A stretch of DNA of 64,000 nucleotides from Hyphomicrobiales bacterium (GCA_900472605.1 UCJD01000007.1:124001-188000), one strand, 5' to 3'; shown: positions 8,701 to 16,620, numbered from the stretch's first letter. Notes: generated by a model not told the origin, from the letters alone. Numbers and translations: made by a program.

Positions 8701-9237
8701 TCGGGCCGTGGCCGGCGCGATGTGGCCCTCTTTCAGCGGCATGTCGATCGGGCCGGTCGATGCGCCTGACAGCGCGATCAGGCCCTCGGTGCCAAGCTCG
8801 TCCAGCCAGGAGGCCTTGATGTGGACCGCCTGCCCAGCGCCCTCGCCGCCGAGATAGGCACGGCTGACGAGATCCACCAGCCGCTCGTAGCCTGCATCGG
8901 TGGCCGACAGCAGCACGATCGACGGCAGTTTCGCCAGTTGCTGCTGGCCGCCGCGGCGCTCGGTCTCCAGCCCGTCCTCCATGTCAATGGAGACCTGGCA
9001 GCCGATGATCGGCTGCAGACCTTCGTCCATCGACTTCTGTGCGAATTCGAGGGCGACGAACAGATTGTTGGTGTCGGTGATGGCGATCGCCGGCTGGCTA
9101 TCGCTGGATGCCTTGTAGAGAATTTTCTTGAGCGGCAGCGCCCCCTCAAGCAGCGAGAAGGCGGAGTGAACACGCAGGTGAACGAAGCCCGGCGTACCGC
9201 CGATGAAGTCGTTCGCGCCGTCTTCCGTGCCCGCCAT
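5740..9237 (-). CDS. dnaE: DNA polymerase III alpha subunit (replicative DnaE1)
   Basis: The catalytic subunit of the chromosomal replicase, 1165 residues. An N-terminal PHP domain (HLRVHSAFSLLEGAL) is followed by the C-family polymerase core with catalytic aspartates in PDFDIDF, the GPGRGSGAGS motif, tandem helix-hairpin-helix, and an OB-fold near the C-terminus. The QMGFF sequence before the OB-fold fits the internal beta-clamp-binding motif of replicative DnaE, and length and domains favour DnaE1 over mutagenic DnaE2. ATG 9237 begins MAGTEDGAND; the frame is open upstream to 9357 but that part is not conserved in style. It converges on the L,D-transpeptidase gene with a 4-bp overlap of the two genes. 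Confidence 0.96.
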   Translation of the reverse strand: MAGTEDGANDFIGGTPGFVHLRVHSAFSLLEGALPLKKILYKASSDSQPAIAITDTNNLFVALEFAQKSMDEGLQPIIGCQVSIDMEDGLETERRGGQQQLAKLPSIVLLSATDAGYERLVDLVSRAYLGGEGAGQAVHIKASWLDELGTEGLIALSGASTGPIDMPLKEGHIAPATARLLSLKDKFGDRLYMELQRQGTYDKRHEQRVIGLAYEHEIPLVATNEAFFPTRDDYDAHDALMAVAHNAIVSDDTRFRLTPDHYLKSRAEMVKLFADLPEALENTVEIARRCSFVLKTRKPILPRFTGASADPEEAEREEALELRRQAVEGLDMRLQTLGMSAGYEEKDYRDRLEFELSVIERMKFPGYFLIVADFIKWAKLQDIPVGPGRGSGAGSLVAYALTITDVDPLRFSLLFERFLNPERVSMPDFDIDFCQDRREEVIRYVQKKYGREQVAQIITFGSLQARAALRDVGRVLEMPYGQVDKICKLVPNNPANPTPLSKAIEEEPKLQEEADKEPVVARLLDIAQKIEGLYRHASTHAAGIVIGDRPLSKLVPMYRDPRSDMPVTQFNMKWVEQAGLVKFDFLGLKTLTTLKVAVDFVAKRGIKVDLAAIPLDDKLTYEMLSRGETVGVFQVESAGMRKALIGMRPDCIEDIIALVALYRPGPMENIPTYNARKHGEEELESIHPTIDYLLKETQGVIVYQEQVMQIAQVLSGYSLGEADLLRRAMGKKIKAEMDQQRERFVVGAVKNGVSKPQADNIFELLAKFANYGFNKSHAAAYAIVSYQTAYMKAHYPVEFLAASMTLDMSNTEKVNDFRQDSKRLGIEVIAPSVQTSFRHFQTGDNRIYYALAALKGVGESAVDHIVEVRGDTPFASLEDFCLRIDPKQVNRRVLESLIFAGAFDCFELDRAELSGGIDRIMGYAQNAQQEKNSGQMGFFGASSGAGPEKISMPAFSPWLPSERLLKEFQVLGFYLTAHPLDSYSSVLEKMRVQTFGDFAAAVKQGATNARLAGTVISKQERKTRTGNKMGIIVFSDSSGQFEAVLFSEMLNQYRDMLESGKSFVITATGEERPEGIGLRIQTIQSLEEKSLQMQKALRVYVRDSGPLRAVAAHLNARGDGLVSFIVIKEDGKREIEVELAQKYRITPEIAAAMRSAPGVIDVELV

Positions 9238-9319
9238 GATATGCCTTTCCGCGCATTCGTATGAATCGGATGCATTGTCGGATTTAGGGAGGACGATGTC
9301 CAGAGAGGCGGGTACCATT

Positions 9320-9344
9320 GGACCGCATGACAGCCATGCGGTCC
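9320..9344 (-). other. Perfect 10-bp hairpin between the small-peptide gene and dnaE
   Basis: Arms GGACCGCATG (9320-9329) and CATGCGGTCC (9335-9344) are fully complementary with a 5-nt loop. It starts 9 nt after the stop of the 28-residue peptide gene and ends 82 nt before dnaE. No T-run follows on the minus strand, so it is not a textbook intrinsic terminator; it may mark a processed or Rho-dependent 3' end of the peptide mRNA or a leader structure of dnaE. Confidence 0.55.
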
Positions 9345-9353
9345 CCGTTATTC

Positions 9354-9440
9354 TCACATTGCCATGCAGATCAAAGAGAAGCTGGCAATGAACATTGCGA
9401 TGGAGGTGAATGCTGCGATATCGCGGATCATATCAGTCAT
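9354..9440 (-). CDS. 28-residue single-pass membrane peptide, predicted SOS-induced
   Basis: ATG at 9438-9440 to TGA at 9354-9356 encodes 28 residues: a short charged head, MTDMIRD, then about 20 hydrophobic residues (AAFTSIAMFIASF and SLICMAM) that would form one membrane helix. A strong ribosome site AGGAGA lies 5 nt before the ATG. Upstream on the same strand are a consensus -35 TTGACA (9491-9496) and a perfect LexA box (9473-9487), 32 nt before the start codon. Size, topology and LexA control resemble the Caulobacter SOS division inhibitor SidA (29 residues, inner membrane), but I see no basis for claiming sequence homology. Function is inferred only. It lies upstream of dnaE on the same strand. 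Confidence 0.7.
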   Translation of the reverse strand: MTDMIRDIAAFTSIAMFIASFSLICMAM

Positions 9441-9472
9441 TTGGCTCTCCTGTGCTCTTATGTTTCCAGTTT

Positions 9473-9487
9473 GTTCCGCTCTTGTTC
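9473..9487 (-). promoter_or_regulatory. LexA (SOS) box between the small-peptide gene and an exported-protein gene
   Basis: GTTCCGCTCTTGTTC on the plus strand is a perfect GTTC-N7-GTTC operator (GAAC-N7-GAAC on the minus strand). On the minus strand it sits just downstream of a perfect -35 hexamer TTGACA (9491-9496) and overlaps the spacer and expected -10 (CAAACT at 17-bp spacing, a weak match). LexA bound here would occlude that promoter. The same site is 55 bp before the plus-strand gene at 9543, so dual control is possible. Confidence 0.8.
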
Positions 9488-9542
9488 TATTGTCAACAGG
9501 ATTCTTTTTCGCTCTCGTCAGAGCGACCCTCCGGAGAAAAGC

Positions 9543-10124
9543 ATGTTTAAATTTGTCTTAATCCTCGCACTCGCGTCCAGCGCCGCCTCAGCCCTGGCCG
9601 AGCAGGTCGACCCGGCCGCGATCATCGCCGGGGCGACAGGTGATTGGAACGGTGACGGCAACAACGATTTGGCCCTGCTGGTCGCACCGCCGGAGCCAGG
9701 AGACGACATCGGGATCTATCTCTATTTGCAGGATAAGAGCCACTCGCTGCAACGCCTCGTCACTGCGGCGCCCGGCAAGATCTGGGGCAATGGCAGCCTA
9801 GACGGCATGTTCGGGCAGGATCCCTCGATCGAGGCTCGGCCGGGCGGGTCGATCGCGGTTTCCTCGCAGAACTCAGCCATCGGCCGCAACCGCTGGGAAC
9901 AGACGCTGACGATCGCCTATCGCGACGAACAGTTCGTCGTCGCCGGCTACACCTACAGCTATTACGACACTCTAGACACCGACGAGAACGGCCAGTGCGA
10001 CTACAATATCCTGACGGGCAAGGTGGTGGCAAAGGGCAAGACGTCGACGATCGATCCGAAGACGATCGCGGTCAGCGATTGGCAGGACGAGGTCGGCCAG
10101 AAGGCGTGCGGGTTTGGCGAGTGA
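9543..10124 (+). CDS. Exported protein of unknown function with a DWNGDGNNDLALL motif
   Basis: A 193-residue protein with a clear signal peptide (MFKFVLILALASSAASALA, cleavage near residue 19). Just after it is GDWNGDGNNDLALL, an FG-GAP/VCBS-like calcium-loop repeat, of which only one copy is obvious; a second acidic loop DTDENGQCD lies near residue 155. No enzymatic motif is visible. ATG 9543 is preceded by GGAGAA. The frame is open upstream to 9318, but that stretch has no coding character and overlaps the antisense small-peptide gene. A LexA box lies 55 bp upstream. Probably periplasmic; function unknown. Confidence 0.8.
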   Translation: MFKFVLILALASSAASALAEQVDPAAIIAGATGDWNGDGNNDLALLVAPPEPGDDIGIYLYLQDKSHSLQRLVTAAPGKIWGNGSLDGMFGQDPSIEARPGGSIAVSSQNSAIGRNRWEQTLTIAYRDEQFVVAGYTYSYYDTLDTDENGQCDYNILTGKVVAKGKTSTIDPKTIAVSDWQDEVGQKACGFGE

Positions 10125-10172
10125 GACGACTGTTGTCGTGGCGGCCGATTATCTCTCGGCCGCCGGTCGGGA

Positions 10173-10856
10173 TCAGAAATCCACGACCTTGCCATCGGCA
10201 ATGGTGACGCGGCGGTCCATGCGGGCCGCAAGCTCGTGGTTGTGGGTGGCGATCAGCGCCGCGAGGCCGGACTGGCGCACCAATGCCTCCAGCGCTTCGA
10301 AGACATAGCTCGCCGTCTCGGGGTCGAGATTTCCTGTCGGTTCGTCGGCGAGCAGAAGGCTCGGCGCATTGGCGACGGCGCGGGCGATCGCGACGCGCTG
10401 CTGTTCACCGCCAGACAATTCGCCGGGGCGATGGGCACCGCGGTGACCGATGCGCATGTAGTCGAGCAACTGCCCTGCGCGCGCCTTTGCCTCGTTGCGC
10501 GGCAGACCCGCGATCATCTGCGGCATCATGATGTTTTCGAGCGCCGAGAATTCTGGAAGCAGGTGATGGAACTGGTAGACGAAGCCGATCTCGCTGCGGC
10601 GGATCGCCGTGCGCTTATCGTCGGAGAGGCCATTGCAGGCATGGCCGCCGATCGTGACTTCGCCGCCATCGGGATGTTCGAGCAGGCCTGCGAGATGCAG
10701 CAGGGTCGACTTTCCCGTGCCCGACGGCGCCACGAGAGCAACGATCTCGCCACTGTTCAGCGTCAGATCGGCCTTCTTCAGGATCGAAAGCTGCGTATCC
10801 CCCTGGCCGTAGTGACGCTCGACGCCGGAAAGCTTGAGAACGGTATTCCGCTTCAT
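10173..10856 (-). CDS. lolD: Lipoprotein-releasing ABC transporter ATP-binding protein LolD
   Basis: The ATPase of the Lol system that extracts outer-membrane lipoproteins from the inner membrane. The 227-residue protein has Walker A GPSGTGKS-like APSGTGKST (about 42-50), Q-loop [15 protein letters not shown], typical of LolD/MacB, the ABC signature LSGGEQQR, Walker [13 protein letters not shown] and the H-loop ATHN. Note A rather than G at the first position of Walker A, which is tolerated. It lies 14 bp after the permease gene on the same strand and is clearly its partner. Confidence 0.93.
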   Translation of the reverse strand: MKRNTVLKLSGVERHYGQGDTQLSILKKADLTLNSGEIVALVAPSGTGKSTLLHLAGLLEHPDGGEVTIGGHACNGLSDDKRTAIRRSEIGFVYQFHHLLPEFSALENIMMPQMIAGLPRNEAKARAGQLLDYMRIGHRGAHRPGELSGGEQQRVAIARAVANAPSLLLADEPTGNLDPETASYVFEALEALVRQSGLAALIATHNHELAARMDRRVTIADGKVVDF

Positions 10857-10870
10857 GAAATCAGCATTCC

Positions 10871-12178
10871 TTATTCGTAGCGCAGGGCCTGCACGGGATC
10901 GAGCTTAGAAGCGCGCCATGCGGGGAAGATTGTCGCGAAGAAAGACAGCGTCAGCGCCATGACGACGACGGAGACTGTTTCGCCGACCTCCATCTTGGCG
11001 GGCAGCTGGCTGAGGAAATAGAGCTGCGGATCGAACAGCACTGTGCCCGACACCCAGGAGAAGAATTCGCGGATCGTCTCGATGTTGACGCAGACGATGA
11101 CGCCGAGGAGCACGCCGGCGAAGGTGCCGACGAGGCCGATCGCAGCGCCCGTCATGAAGAAGATGCGCATGATCGCACCCGATGTCGCGCCCATGGTTCT
11201 GAGGATCGCGATGTCGCTGCCCTTGTCTTTCACCAGCATGATCAGGCCGGAGATGATGTTGAGCGCCGCGACCAGAACGATCAGCGTCAGGATCATGAAC
11301 ATGACGTTGCGCTCGACCTGAAGGGCAGAGAAGAAGGTCTGGTTGCGCTGGCGCCAGTCGGTGATGGCGATCTGGCGACCGGCGGCCGCTTCCACCTTCG
11401 GGCGCAGCTCGTCGATGTTGTCAGGGTTGTCGACGAAAAGCTCGATCGACTGCACCAGTCCTTCGGCGTTAAAATAGAGCTGGGCTTCCTCGAGCGGCAT
11501 GTAGATGATCGTCGCGTCGTATTCCGACATGCCGATCTCGAAGATGCCCGAGACCTTATAGGACTTGACGCGCGGGTTGACGCCCATCGGCGTCACGTCA
11601 CCTTCCGGCGATATCAGCGTAATGGTGTCGCCCGCCTGCAGGCCGAGCTGGTCGGCCATTCGCGACCCGATCAGGACACCCTGCCCCGCCGCGAACCCGA
11701 CGGCATCGCCGCTCTTGATGTTGTCGGAGACGGTCTTGACCTTGGAAAGATCCTCGGCGCGGATGCCGCGCACCAGCGCGCCTGTTCCGGCGCCGCCCGC
11801 GCCCGAGGCCAGCGTCTGGCCTTCGACCAGCGGAAGCGCCACCTTTATGCCGGGGACGGCGCCGAGCCTGTCGGTCAGCGCCGGGTAGTCGGTGAACGGG
11901 CCATCGACCGGCTGGACGATCATGTGACCGTTGATGCCGAGGATGCGCGAGATCAGCTCGGTTCGGAAACCGTTCATGACAGCCATGACGATGATCAGCG
12001 TCGCGACGCCGAGCATGATGCCAATGAAGGAAAAGCCGGCGATGACCGAGATGAAGGCTTCCTTGCGGCGCGCGCGCAGATAGCGCCACGCCACAAGTCG
12101 CTCGAAAGCGGAAAATGGCCTGCTGGCCGCAGCCGAGCCGGATTTGGAACCCTGCTGGCTCACCGCTGCATCTGCCAT
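10871..12178 (-). CDS. lolC: Lipoprotein-releasing system permease (LolC/LolE family)
   Basis: The membrane subunit partnering LolD, 435 residues. There is an N-terminal transmembrane helix after [15 protein letters not shown], a large periplasmic domain (about residues 65-285), and three C-terminal helices containing the FtsX-like motif ([16 protein letters not shown]) and [17 protein letters not shown] at the end, characteristic of LolC/E/MacB permeases. Alphaproteobacteria usually have one such permease rather than a LolC plus LolE pair, so the exact letter is a convention. It is followed by lolD and preceded by proS, 38 bp away, all on the minus strand. Confidence 0.92.
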   Translation of the reverse strand: MADAAVSQQGSKSGSAAASRPFSAFERLVAWRYLRARRKEAFISVIAGFSFIGIMLGVATLIIVMAVMNGFRTELISRILGINGHMIVQPVDGPFTDYPALTDRLGAVPGIKVALPLVEGQTLASGAGGAGTGALVRGIRAEDLSKVKTVSDNIKSGDAVGFAAGQGVLIGSRMADQLGLQAGDTITLISPEGDVTPMGVNPRVKSYKVSGIFEIGMSEYDATIIYMPLEEAQLYFNAEGLVQSIELFVDNPDNIDELRPKVEAAAGRQIAITDWRQRNQTFFSALQVERNVMFMILTLIVLVAALNIISGLIMLVKDKGSDIAILRTMGATSGAIMRIFFMTGAAIGLVGTFAGVLLGVIVCVNIETIREFFSWVSGTVLFDPQLYFLSQLPAKMEVGETVSVVVMALTLSFFATIFPAWRASKLDPVQALRYE

Positions 12179-12216
12179 TTAGCCTCCCGCCTTCTTTTTC
12201 TTAGCCCAAGCTTTAC

Positions 12217-13539
12217 TTAGCCCAGGAGCTTGTTGATTGCCGCGTCGATGGTCATCGTTTCGCGGGCACCGGTCTTGCGGTCCTTGACTTCCACTTCGCC
12301 GTTCGCGACCGCGCGCGGGCCGGCGATGATCTGGACGGGAACGCCGATCAGGTCCGCGGTTGCGAACTTGGTGCCGGCGCGATCGTCCGTGTCGTCATAA
12401 AGAACGTCCACGCCGGCCTTGCTCAGCTCCGCGTAGATCTTCTCGCAGGCCGCGTCGCAAGCGGCGTCGCCGGCCTTCATGTTGATCACGACGACATCGA
12501 ATGGCGCGACAGAGGCCGGCCAGATGATTCCGTTCTCGTCATGCGAGGCCTCGATGATGGCGGGAACAAGGCGTGTCGGGCCGATACCGTAGGATCCCAT
12601 GTGGACCGCGTGTTCCTTGCCGTCGGGGCCCTGCACCTTGGCGCCCATCGGCTCGGAATATTTCGTGCCGAAGTAGAAGATATGGCCGACCTCAATTCCG
12701 CGCGCGGAAAGACGATCGCTCTCGGGAATGGCGTCGAAAGCGGCTTCGTCGTGCATCTCCGACGTGGCGGCGTAAACCGACGTCCACTTCTTGAAGATCG
12801 CGTCCAGACCGGCGACGTCGTCGAAGTTGGTATCGACCGACGGGATATCGAAGTTGACGAAATCCTTGTGGCTATAGACTTCCGATTCACCGGTGTCGGC
12901 GAGGATGATGAACTCGTGGCTGAGATCGCCGCCGATCGGGCCGGTGTCGGCGCGCATGGGAATGGCGCGCAGGCCGAGGCGATCGAAGGTGCGCAGATAC
13001 GCCGCGAACATCTTTTTGTAGGAATGCTCGGCGCCTTCGCGGGTCATGTCGAAGGAATAGGCATCCTTCATCATGAATTCGCGCGAGCGCATGGTGCCGA
13101 AGCGCGGACGGATCTCGTCGCGGAACTTCAGCTGAATGTGATAGAGGTTCAGCGGCAAGTCCTTGTAGGACTTGACGGAAGACCGGAAAATATCGGTGAC
13201 CATTTCCTCGTTGGTCGGGCCGTAGAGCATCGGACGGTCCTGGCGGTCCTTGATGCGCAGCATTTCCTTGCCATAGGCGTCGTAGCGCCCGCTTTCCTGC
13301 CAGAGTTCGGCCGACTGCAGGGTCGGCATCGACAGCTCGATGGCGCCGGAGCGGTTCTGCTCCTCGCGGATGATGTTGTTGACCTTGTCAAGCACGCGCT
13401 TGCCCAGCGGCAGCCAGGAATAGATCCCCTGCGACTGCTGCCGGATCATGCCGGCGCGCAGCATCAACCGGTGGGAGACGATTTCCGCCTCCTTGGGGTT
13501 TTCCTTGAGAATGGGCATGAAGTAGCGAGACAGACGCAT
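12217..13539 (-). CDS. proS: Prolyl-tRNA synthetase, short alphaproteobacterial type
   Basis: A class II aminoacyl-tRNA synthetase that charges tRNA-Pro, 440 residues. Class II motif 2 ([25 protein letters not shown] region) and motif 3 ([10 protein letters not shown]) are present, with an anticodon-binding domain after about residue 340. It lacks the roughly 180-residue editing insertion found in the 570-residue enterobacterial enzyme, as usual in alphaproteobacteria, so Ala-tRNA-Pro must be cleared by a separate protein. ATG 13539 starts MRLSRYFMP; the frame is open to 13590. It is upstream of lolC and lolD on the same strand, probably one operon. Confidence 0.95.
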   Translation of the reverse strand: MRLSRYFMPILKENPKEAEIVSHRLMLRAGMIRQQSQGIYSWLPLGKRVLDKVNNIIREEQNRSGAIELSMPTLQSAELWQESGRYDAYGKEMLRIKDRQDRPMLYGPTNEEMVTDIFRSSVKSYKDLPLNLYHIQLKFRDEIRPRFGTMRSREFMMKDAYSFDMTREGAEHSYKKMFAAYLRTFDRLGLRAIPMRADTGPIGGDLSHEFIILADTGESEVYSHKDFVNFDIPSVDTNFDDVAGLDAIFKKWTSVYAATSEMHDEAAFDAIPESDRLSARGIEVGHIFYFGTKYSEPMGAKVQGPDGKEHAVHMGSYGIGPTRLVPAIIEASHDENGIIWPASVAPFDVVVINMKAGDAACDAACEKIYAELSKAGVDVLYDDTDDRAGTKFATADLIGVPVQIIAGPRAVANGEVEVKDRKTGARETMTIDAAINKLLG

Positions 13540-13699
13540 GGCGAATTCCAGAGCTGTTGAGACGCCGCCAGATAGCGGAATCGAAGGCAATCACAATGTT
13601 GGCAGCGTTCATAACCGCTTCGCGGCAGGAAGGAAACCCGCGAGGGGTTTCCACAGGCTTCTCTTAAAGCAAGTTCGAGCCCATAAACCGAAGAAAGCA

Positions 13700-13967
13700 A
13701 GAAAAAGGCGAAATTATAATGACTTGCGCGAAACTCTTATCAACAGAAAAAATTTACTAGAGTGTAGCAAAAATGCAAAAAAATCTGATGACAAAGCACA
13801 ATCTTTGAGCTAGCTTTAGCCCACAAAACAGGCAGGGAGTTCAAATCCCTACCATTTTCGCGGTCAAGTCTTGGGAGGATCAGATCTTAGGCGCGCTTGT
13901 CGCAGCCCCGGTAACGGTTAAGGATCACGCGATACTTAAAACAAGGCTTTTAGCCTTGTTTTTTTTT
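13700..13967 (+). ncRNA. Possible small RNA ending at a strong intrinsic terminator
   Basis: The region has no coding potential, is AT-rich at its start, contains a T-arm-like stem-loop (AGGGA, loop GTTCAAA, TCCCT near 13835-13851), and ends in an intrinsic terminator with a nine-base T-run on the plus strand. No plus-strand gene precedes it (proS is on the minus strand), so the terminator needs a transcript. It is not a tRNA: the stem does not place the invariant T-loop bases correctly and there is no acceptor stem. It has no recognisable tmRNA tag. The 5' end is a guess. Confidence 0.35.
13938..13967 (+). terminator. Intrinsic terminator, strong on the plus strand
   Basis: Arms ACAAGGCT (13941-13948) and AGCCTTGT (13952-13959), extended by A/T pairs to 13938 and 13962, enclose a 3-nt loop and run into consecutive T residues up to 13967. 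Read on the minus strand, only a four-base T stretch is available, so it could also serve the DUF1467 gene less efficiently. Confidence 0.8.
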
Positions 13968-14115
13968 GGCTTTTCGACACCCCGCCCCTCGCTAGAAGAG
14001 CCTGTATTCCGCAACGTAAGCTGCGCATTCCGTTACGGCACCTCCATGCCGCAACTTGATGACATGCGTATGACGTCTCTTCTTTCGCATCTGCCCAATT
14101 GCTGAGCAAACGCTC

Positions 14116-14397
14116 TTAGACGTTCGAGAACGAAGGGCCGATCTGCGGAAGGGCGTCGAAGCCCCAGCCGAAATAGGTCGAAGAAACATACCAGAGGATG
14201 TAGATGACGGCGGAGACCAGCGTCGTGAGCGAGAAGGTGAAGAGCGGCCGAAAACGCGTTGGCGCGCTGTGCACGGTGCCGAGCACGACATCGTCATCCT
14301 CCGCCTGCGTACGCAAGCCGATCGGCAAGACGGCGAAGAGCGTCATCCACCACACGATGAAGTAGACGGCAAAGCCCTGTAGAAATGTCTGCAGCAT
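14116..14397 (-). CDS. DUF1467 family small membrane protein
   Basis: A 93-residue protein of the DUF1467 family, found in alphaproteobacteria with unknown function. Two membrane helices are visible: about residues 5-27 (FAVYFIVWWMTLFAVLPIGL) and 57-80 (TFSLTTLVSAVIYILWYVSS), separated by an acidic loop (QAEDDDVV). ATG 14397 is preceded by GGGAG at a good distance; the frame extends to 14508 without support. It is the last gene of the birA-RNase J-epimerase string, 126 bp after the epimerase gene. Confidence 0.85.
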   Translation of the reverse strand: MLQTFLQGFAVYFIVWWMTLFAVLPIGLRTQAEDDDVVLGTVHSAPTRFRPLFTFSLTTLVSAVIYILWYVSSTYFGWGFDALPQIGPSFSNV

Positions 14398-14523
14398 AAG
14401 ATCTCCCACCCAAGCGGCCTCTACCGCCTGCCCAGTTATAATCCGGAATGAGCTGGAACGGGAAGCGGCTTTACCGTGCTTCTGCGAGATCCGCGGCGTG
14501 TGGGTCACTCCGCCGCAGGCGCG

Positions 14524-14928
14524 TCACAGTTGCTCAAGCTCGATAAGCGTACCGAAGAAATCCTTCGGATGCAGGAAAAGCACCGGCTTGCCGTGGGCGC
14601 CGGTCTTCGGCTCGCCGTTTCCAAGCACCCTCGCGCCTGCAGCAACCAGATGATCGCGCGCCGCGATGATATCGGCTACCTCATAACAGATGTGATGCAT
14701 GCCACCGGACGGGTTCTTCGCGAGGAAGGCCGTTATCGGGGACTGCGGGCCGAGCGGCTCGAGCAGCTCGACCTTGGTGTTCGGCAGTTCGACGAACACG
14801 ACCGTGACGCCATGTTCCGGCAGTGCTTCGGCCGCAGAGACCGTGGCGCCGAGCGTGTCCCGATAGGCGGCCGTGGCGGCCGCGAGATCGGGAACAGCTA
14901 TGGCGACGTGGTTGACGCGGCCGAGCAT
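14524..14928 (-). CDS. mce: Methylmalonyl-CoA epimerase
   Basis: Interconverts (2R)- and (2S)-methylmalonyl-CoA in propionyl-CoA catabolism, upstream of methylmalonyl-CoA mutase. The 134-residue protein is a single vicinal-oxygen-chelate unit pair with metal ligands expected at H7 (NHVAIAV), H in GGMHHICYEV and E in GTLIELEQL, matching the family end to end. It follows the RNase J gene by 4 bp, so it is translationally linked. This rnj-mce-DUF1467 order is typical of Rhizobiales. Confidence 0.93.
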   Translation of the reverse strand: MLGRVNHVAIAVPDLAAATAAYRDTLGATVSAAEALPEHGVTVVFVELPNTKVELLEPLGPQSPITAFLAKNPSGGMHHICYEVADIIAARDHLVAAGARVLGNGEPKTGAHGKPVLFLHPKDFFGTLIELEQL

Positions 14929-14932
14929 CGGA

Positions 14933-16603
14933 TCAGACCTTGGTGACGAACACGGTGACCAGCGGTTTCTTGCCCCAGATCTGGTTGGCTGTCGAGCGAA
15001 CCGCGCGACGCATCGATTCCTGCAGCAGATCCAGATCCTTGCGGCGGGCGCGCGGAATGCTCTCGAAGGCGCTCAGGGCGGCGTCATAGAGCGTATCCTC
15101 GAACTCATCGCCTTCATCGTCATAGATCGGCAGGCCAATCGCCACCATGTCGGGTTCGCCGATGATATCGAAACGGCTGTCGATCACGACATTCAGCGCG
15201 ACATGGCCGACATAGGAAAGCTTCTTGCGGTCGCCTATACCCATCTCGTCGAAATCACCGATCAGCGCGCCGTCCTTGAAGATGCGGCCATGCGGGGCTT
15301 CTCCGACCACTTCGACCGTGCCTGGTGCCAGACGCAGGATGTCACCATTGCGCACGCGCGGCACCGTTGCGATGCCCGACTGGAGGCCTAGCTCCATGTG
15401 GGCGGTCAGATGCGTGGCCTCGCCGTGCACGGGAACGAGCACCTTCGGACGCGTCAGCTCGTACATCTTCTGCAACTCGTTGCGGCGCGGATGTCCGGAT
15501 ACGTGGACGAGTGCCTCGCTGTCGGTGATGATGTGCACACCCTGCTCGACGAGACCGTTCTTGATATCGCCGATCGCCTTCTCGTTGCCGGGGATGGCAC
15601 GCGAGGAAAAGACAACCGTGTCGCCGGCGGCGAGCGCGACATTGCGCATCTCGTCGCGCGACAGCTTGGCGAGTGCGGCGCGCGGTTCGCCTTGGCTACC
15701 AGTCAGGATCACGACGACATTCTCGCGTGGGATATAGCCGTATTCTTCCTCGGCGATGAAGGGCTTGATGCCGTCGAGAAGGCCGAGGTCGCGTGATACG
15801 TTGACCACGCGCTTAAGCGAGCTCCCTAGCAGCAGCACTTCGCGACCGGCGGCTTCGGCCGCTTCCGCGACAGTGCGGATACGGCCGACGTTGGACGAGA
15901 AGGTGGTGACGGCGACGCGGCCCGCGGCATTCTCGATGATCTTGCGCAGACTTGCCGACACGTCCTTTTCCGATGGCGAGACGCCGTCGCGGAGCGCGTT
16001 GGTGGAATCGCACATCAGCGCCAGAACGCCTTCGTCGCCGAGCTGACGGAAACGCGCCTCGTCCGTGAGAGGGCCGAGCGACGGTTCATGATCGATCTTC
16101 CAGTCGCCGGTATGGATCACGTTGCCCAAAGGCGTGCGGATCACCAGCGACATCGGTTCGGGGATCGAGTGGTTGACGGCAACACCCTCGACGCTGAACG
16201 GACCGACGTTGACGACAGTACCTGCGGTGAACGGCGTGATCGGGATTTCGACCATCGTCGATTTCTCGTAGTTCCGCTTGGCCTCAAGAAGCCCCGCCGT
16301 GAAGGCCGAGGCGTAGACCGGCACATTGAGGCCAGGCCACAGGTCGGCGAGCGCCCCGTAGTGATCCTCATGCGCGTGGGTGATGAAGATCGCCTTGAGG
16401 TTCTTGCGTTCCTTGGCGAGGAAGCGGATATCGGGCAGAACGAGATCGACGCCCGGCAGGTCCGGCCCCGGGAAGGTCACGCCGACGTCGACCATGATCC
16501 ACTGGCGATGCTCGGACGGGCCATAGCCGTAAAGGGCGAGATTCATACCGATCTCGCCGACGCCGCCCAAAGGCAGAAATACCAGTTCGTCCTGCTTCGC
16601 CAT
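14933..16603 (-). CDS. rnj: Ribonuclease J
   Basis: A metallo-beta-lactamase-fold RNase with endo- and 5'-3' exonuclease activity; in rhizobia it acts in rRNA 5' maturation and mRNA decay. The 556-residue protein has the zinc-binding signature THAHEDHYGAL (about residue 75), further ligands in HTGDWKIDHEP and VHGEATH, and the beta-CASP segment with SGHPRRNEL. ATG 16603 starts MAKQDELVFLPLGGVGEIGMN; the frame runs on to 16624, overlapping birA by 4 bp, and that extension is less likely. It is between birA and mce in the same operon. Confidence 0.93.
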   Translation of the reverse strand: MAKQDELVFLPLGGVGEIGMNLALYGYGPSEHRQWIMVDVGVTFPGPDLPGVDLVLPDIRFLAKERKNLKAIFITHAHEDHYGALADLWPGLNVPVYASAFTAGLLEAKRNYEKSTMVEIPITPFTAGTVVNVGPFSVEGVAVNHSIPEPMSLVIRTPLGNVIHTGDWKIDHEPSLGPLTDEARFRQLGDEGVLALMCDSTNALRDGVSPSEKDVSASLRKIIENAAGRVAVTTFSSNVGRIRTVAEAAEAAGREVLLLGSSLKRVVNVSRDLGLLDGIKPFIAEEEYGYIPRENVVVILTGSQGEPRAALAKLSRDEMRNVALAAGDTVVFSSRAIPGNEKAIGDIKNGLVEQGVHIITDSEALVHVSGHPRRNELQKMYELTRPKVLVPVHGEATHLTAHMELGLQSGIATVPRVRNGDILRLAPGTVEVVGEAPHGRIFKDGALIGDFDEMGIGDRKKLSYVGHVALNVVIDSRFDIIGEPDMVAIGLPIYDDEGDEFEDTLYDAALSAFESIPRARRKDLDLLQESMRRAVRSTANQIWGKKPLVTVFVTKV

Positions 16604-16620
16604 ATTGTCTGCTTTTCCAA

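Larger units (their letters stand above)
13540..14115. other. Gene-free, AT-rich stretch between proS and DUF1467 gene
   Basis: No convincing protein gene lies here. It contains a perfect 8-bp hairpin (GGAAACCC at 13632-13639, GGGTTTCC at 13645-13652) about 95 nt before proS, an unusually AT-rich part (about 13695-13810), a hairpin AGGGA-GTTCAAA-TCCCT near 13835-13851, and a strong terminator at 13938-13967. The combination suggests a small RNA on the plus strand (separate entry). Confidence 0.5.

Noticed and set aside
5740-9237. Mutagenic DnaE2 of an imuA-imuB-dnaE2 SOS cassette
   Set aside because: The length, the PHP domain and the QMGFF clamp motif fit replicative DnaE1, and no imuA or imuB lies nearby; the adjacent LexA box belongs to the small-peptide gene.
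9364-9561. 65-codon plus-strand frame with a hydrophobic stretch
   Set aside because: It is antisense to the 28-residue peptide gene, lacks a ribosome site and runs into the start of the exported-protein gene.
13830-13860. Possible tRNA fragment (stem AGGGA-GTTCAAA-TCCCT)
   Set aside because: The stem does not place the invariant T-loop bases correctly, and no acceptor stem or anticodon arm can be drawn around it. No tmRNA tag sequence is near.
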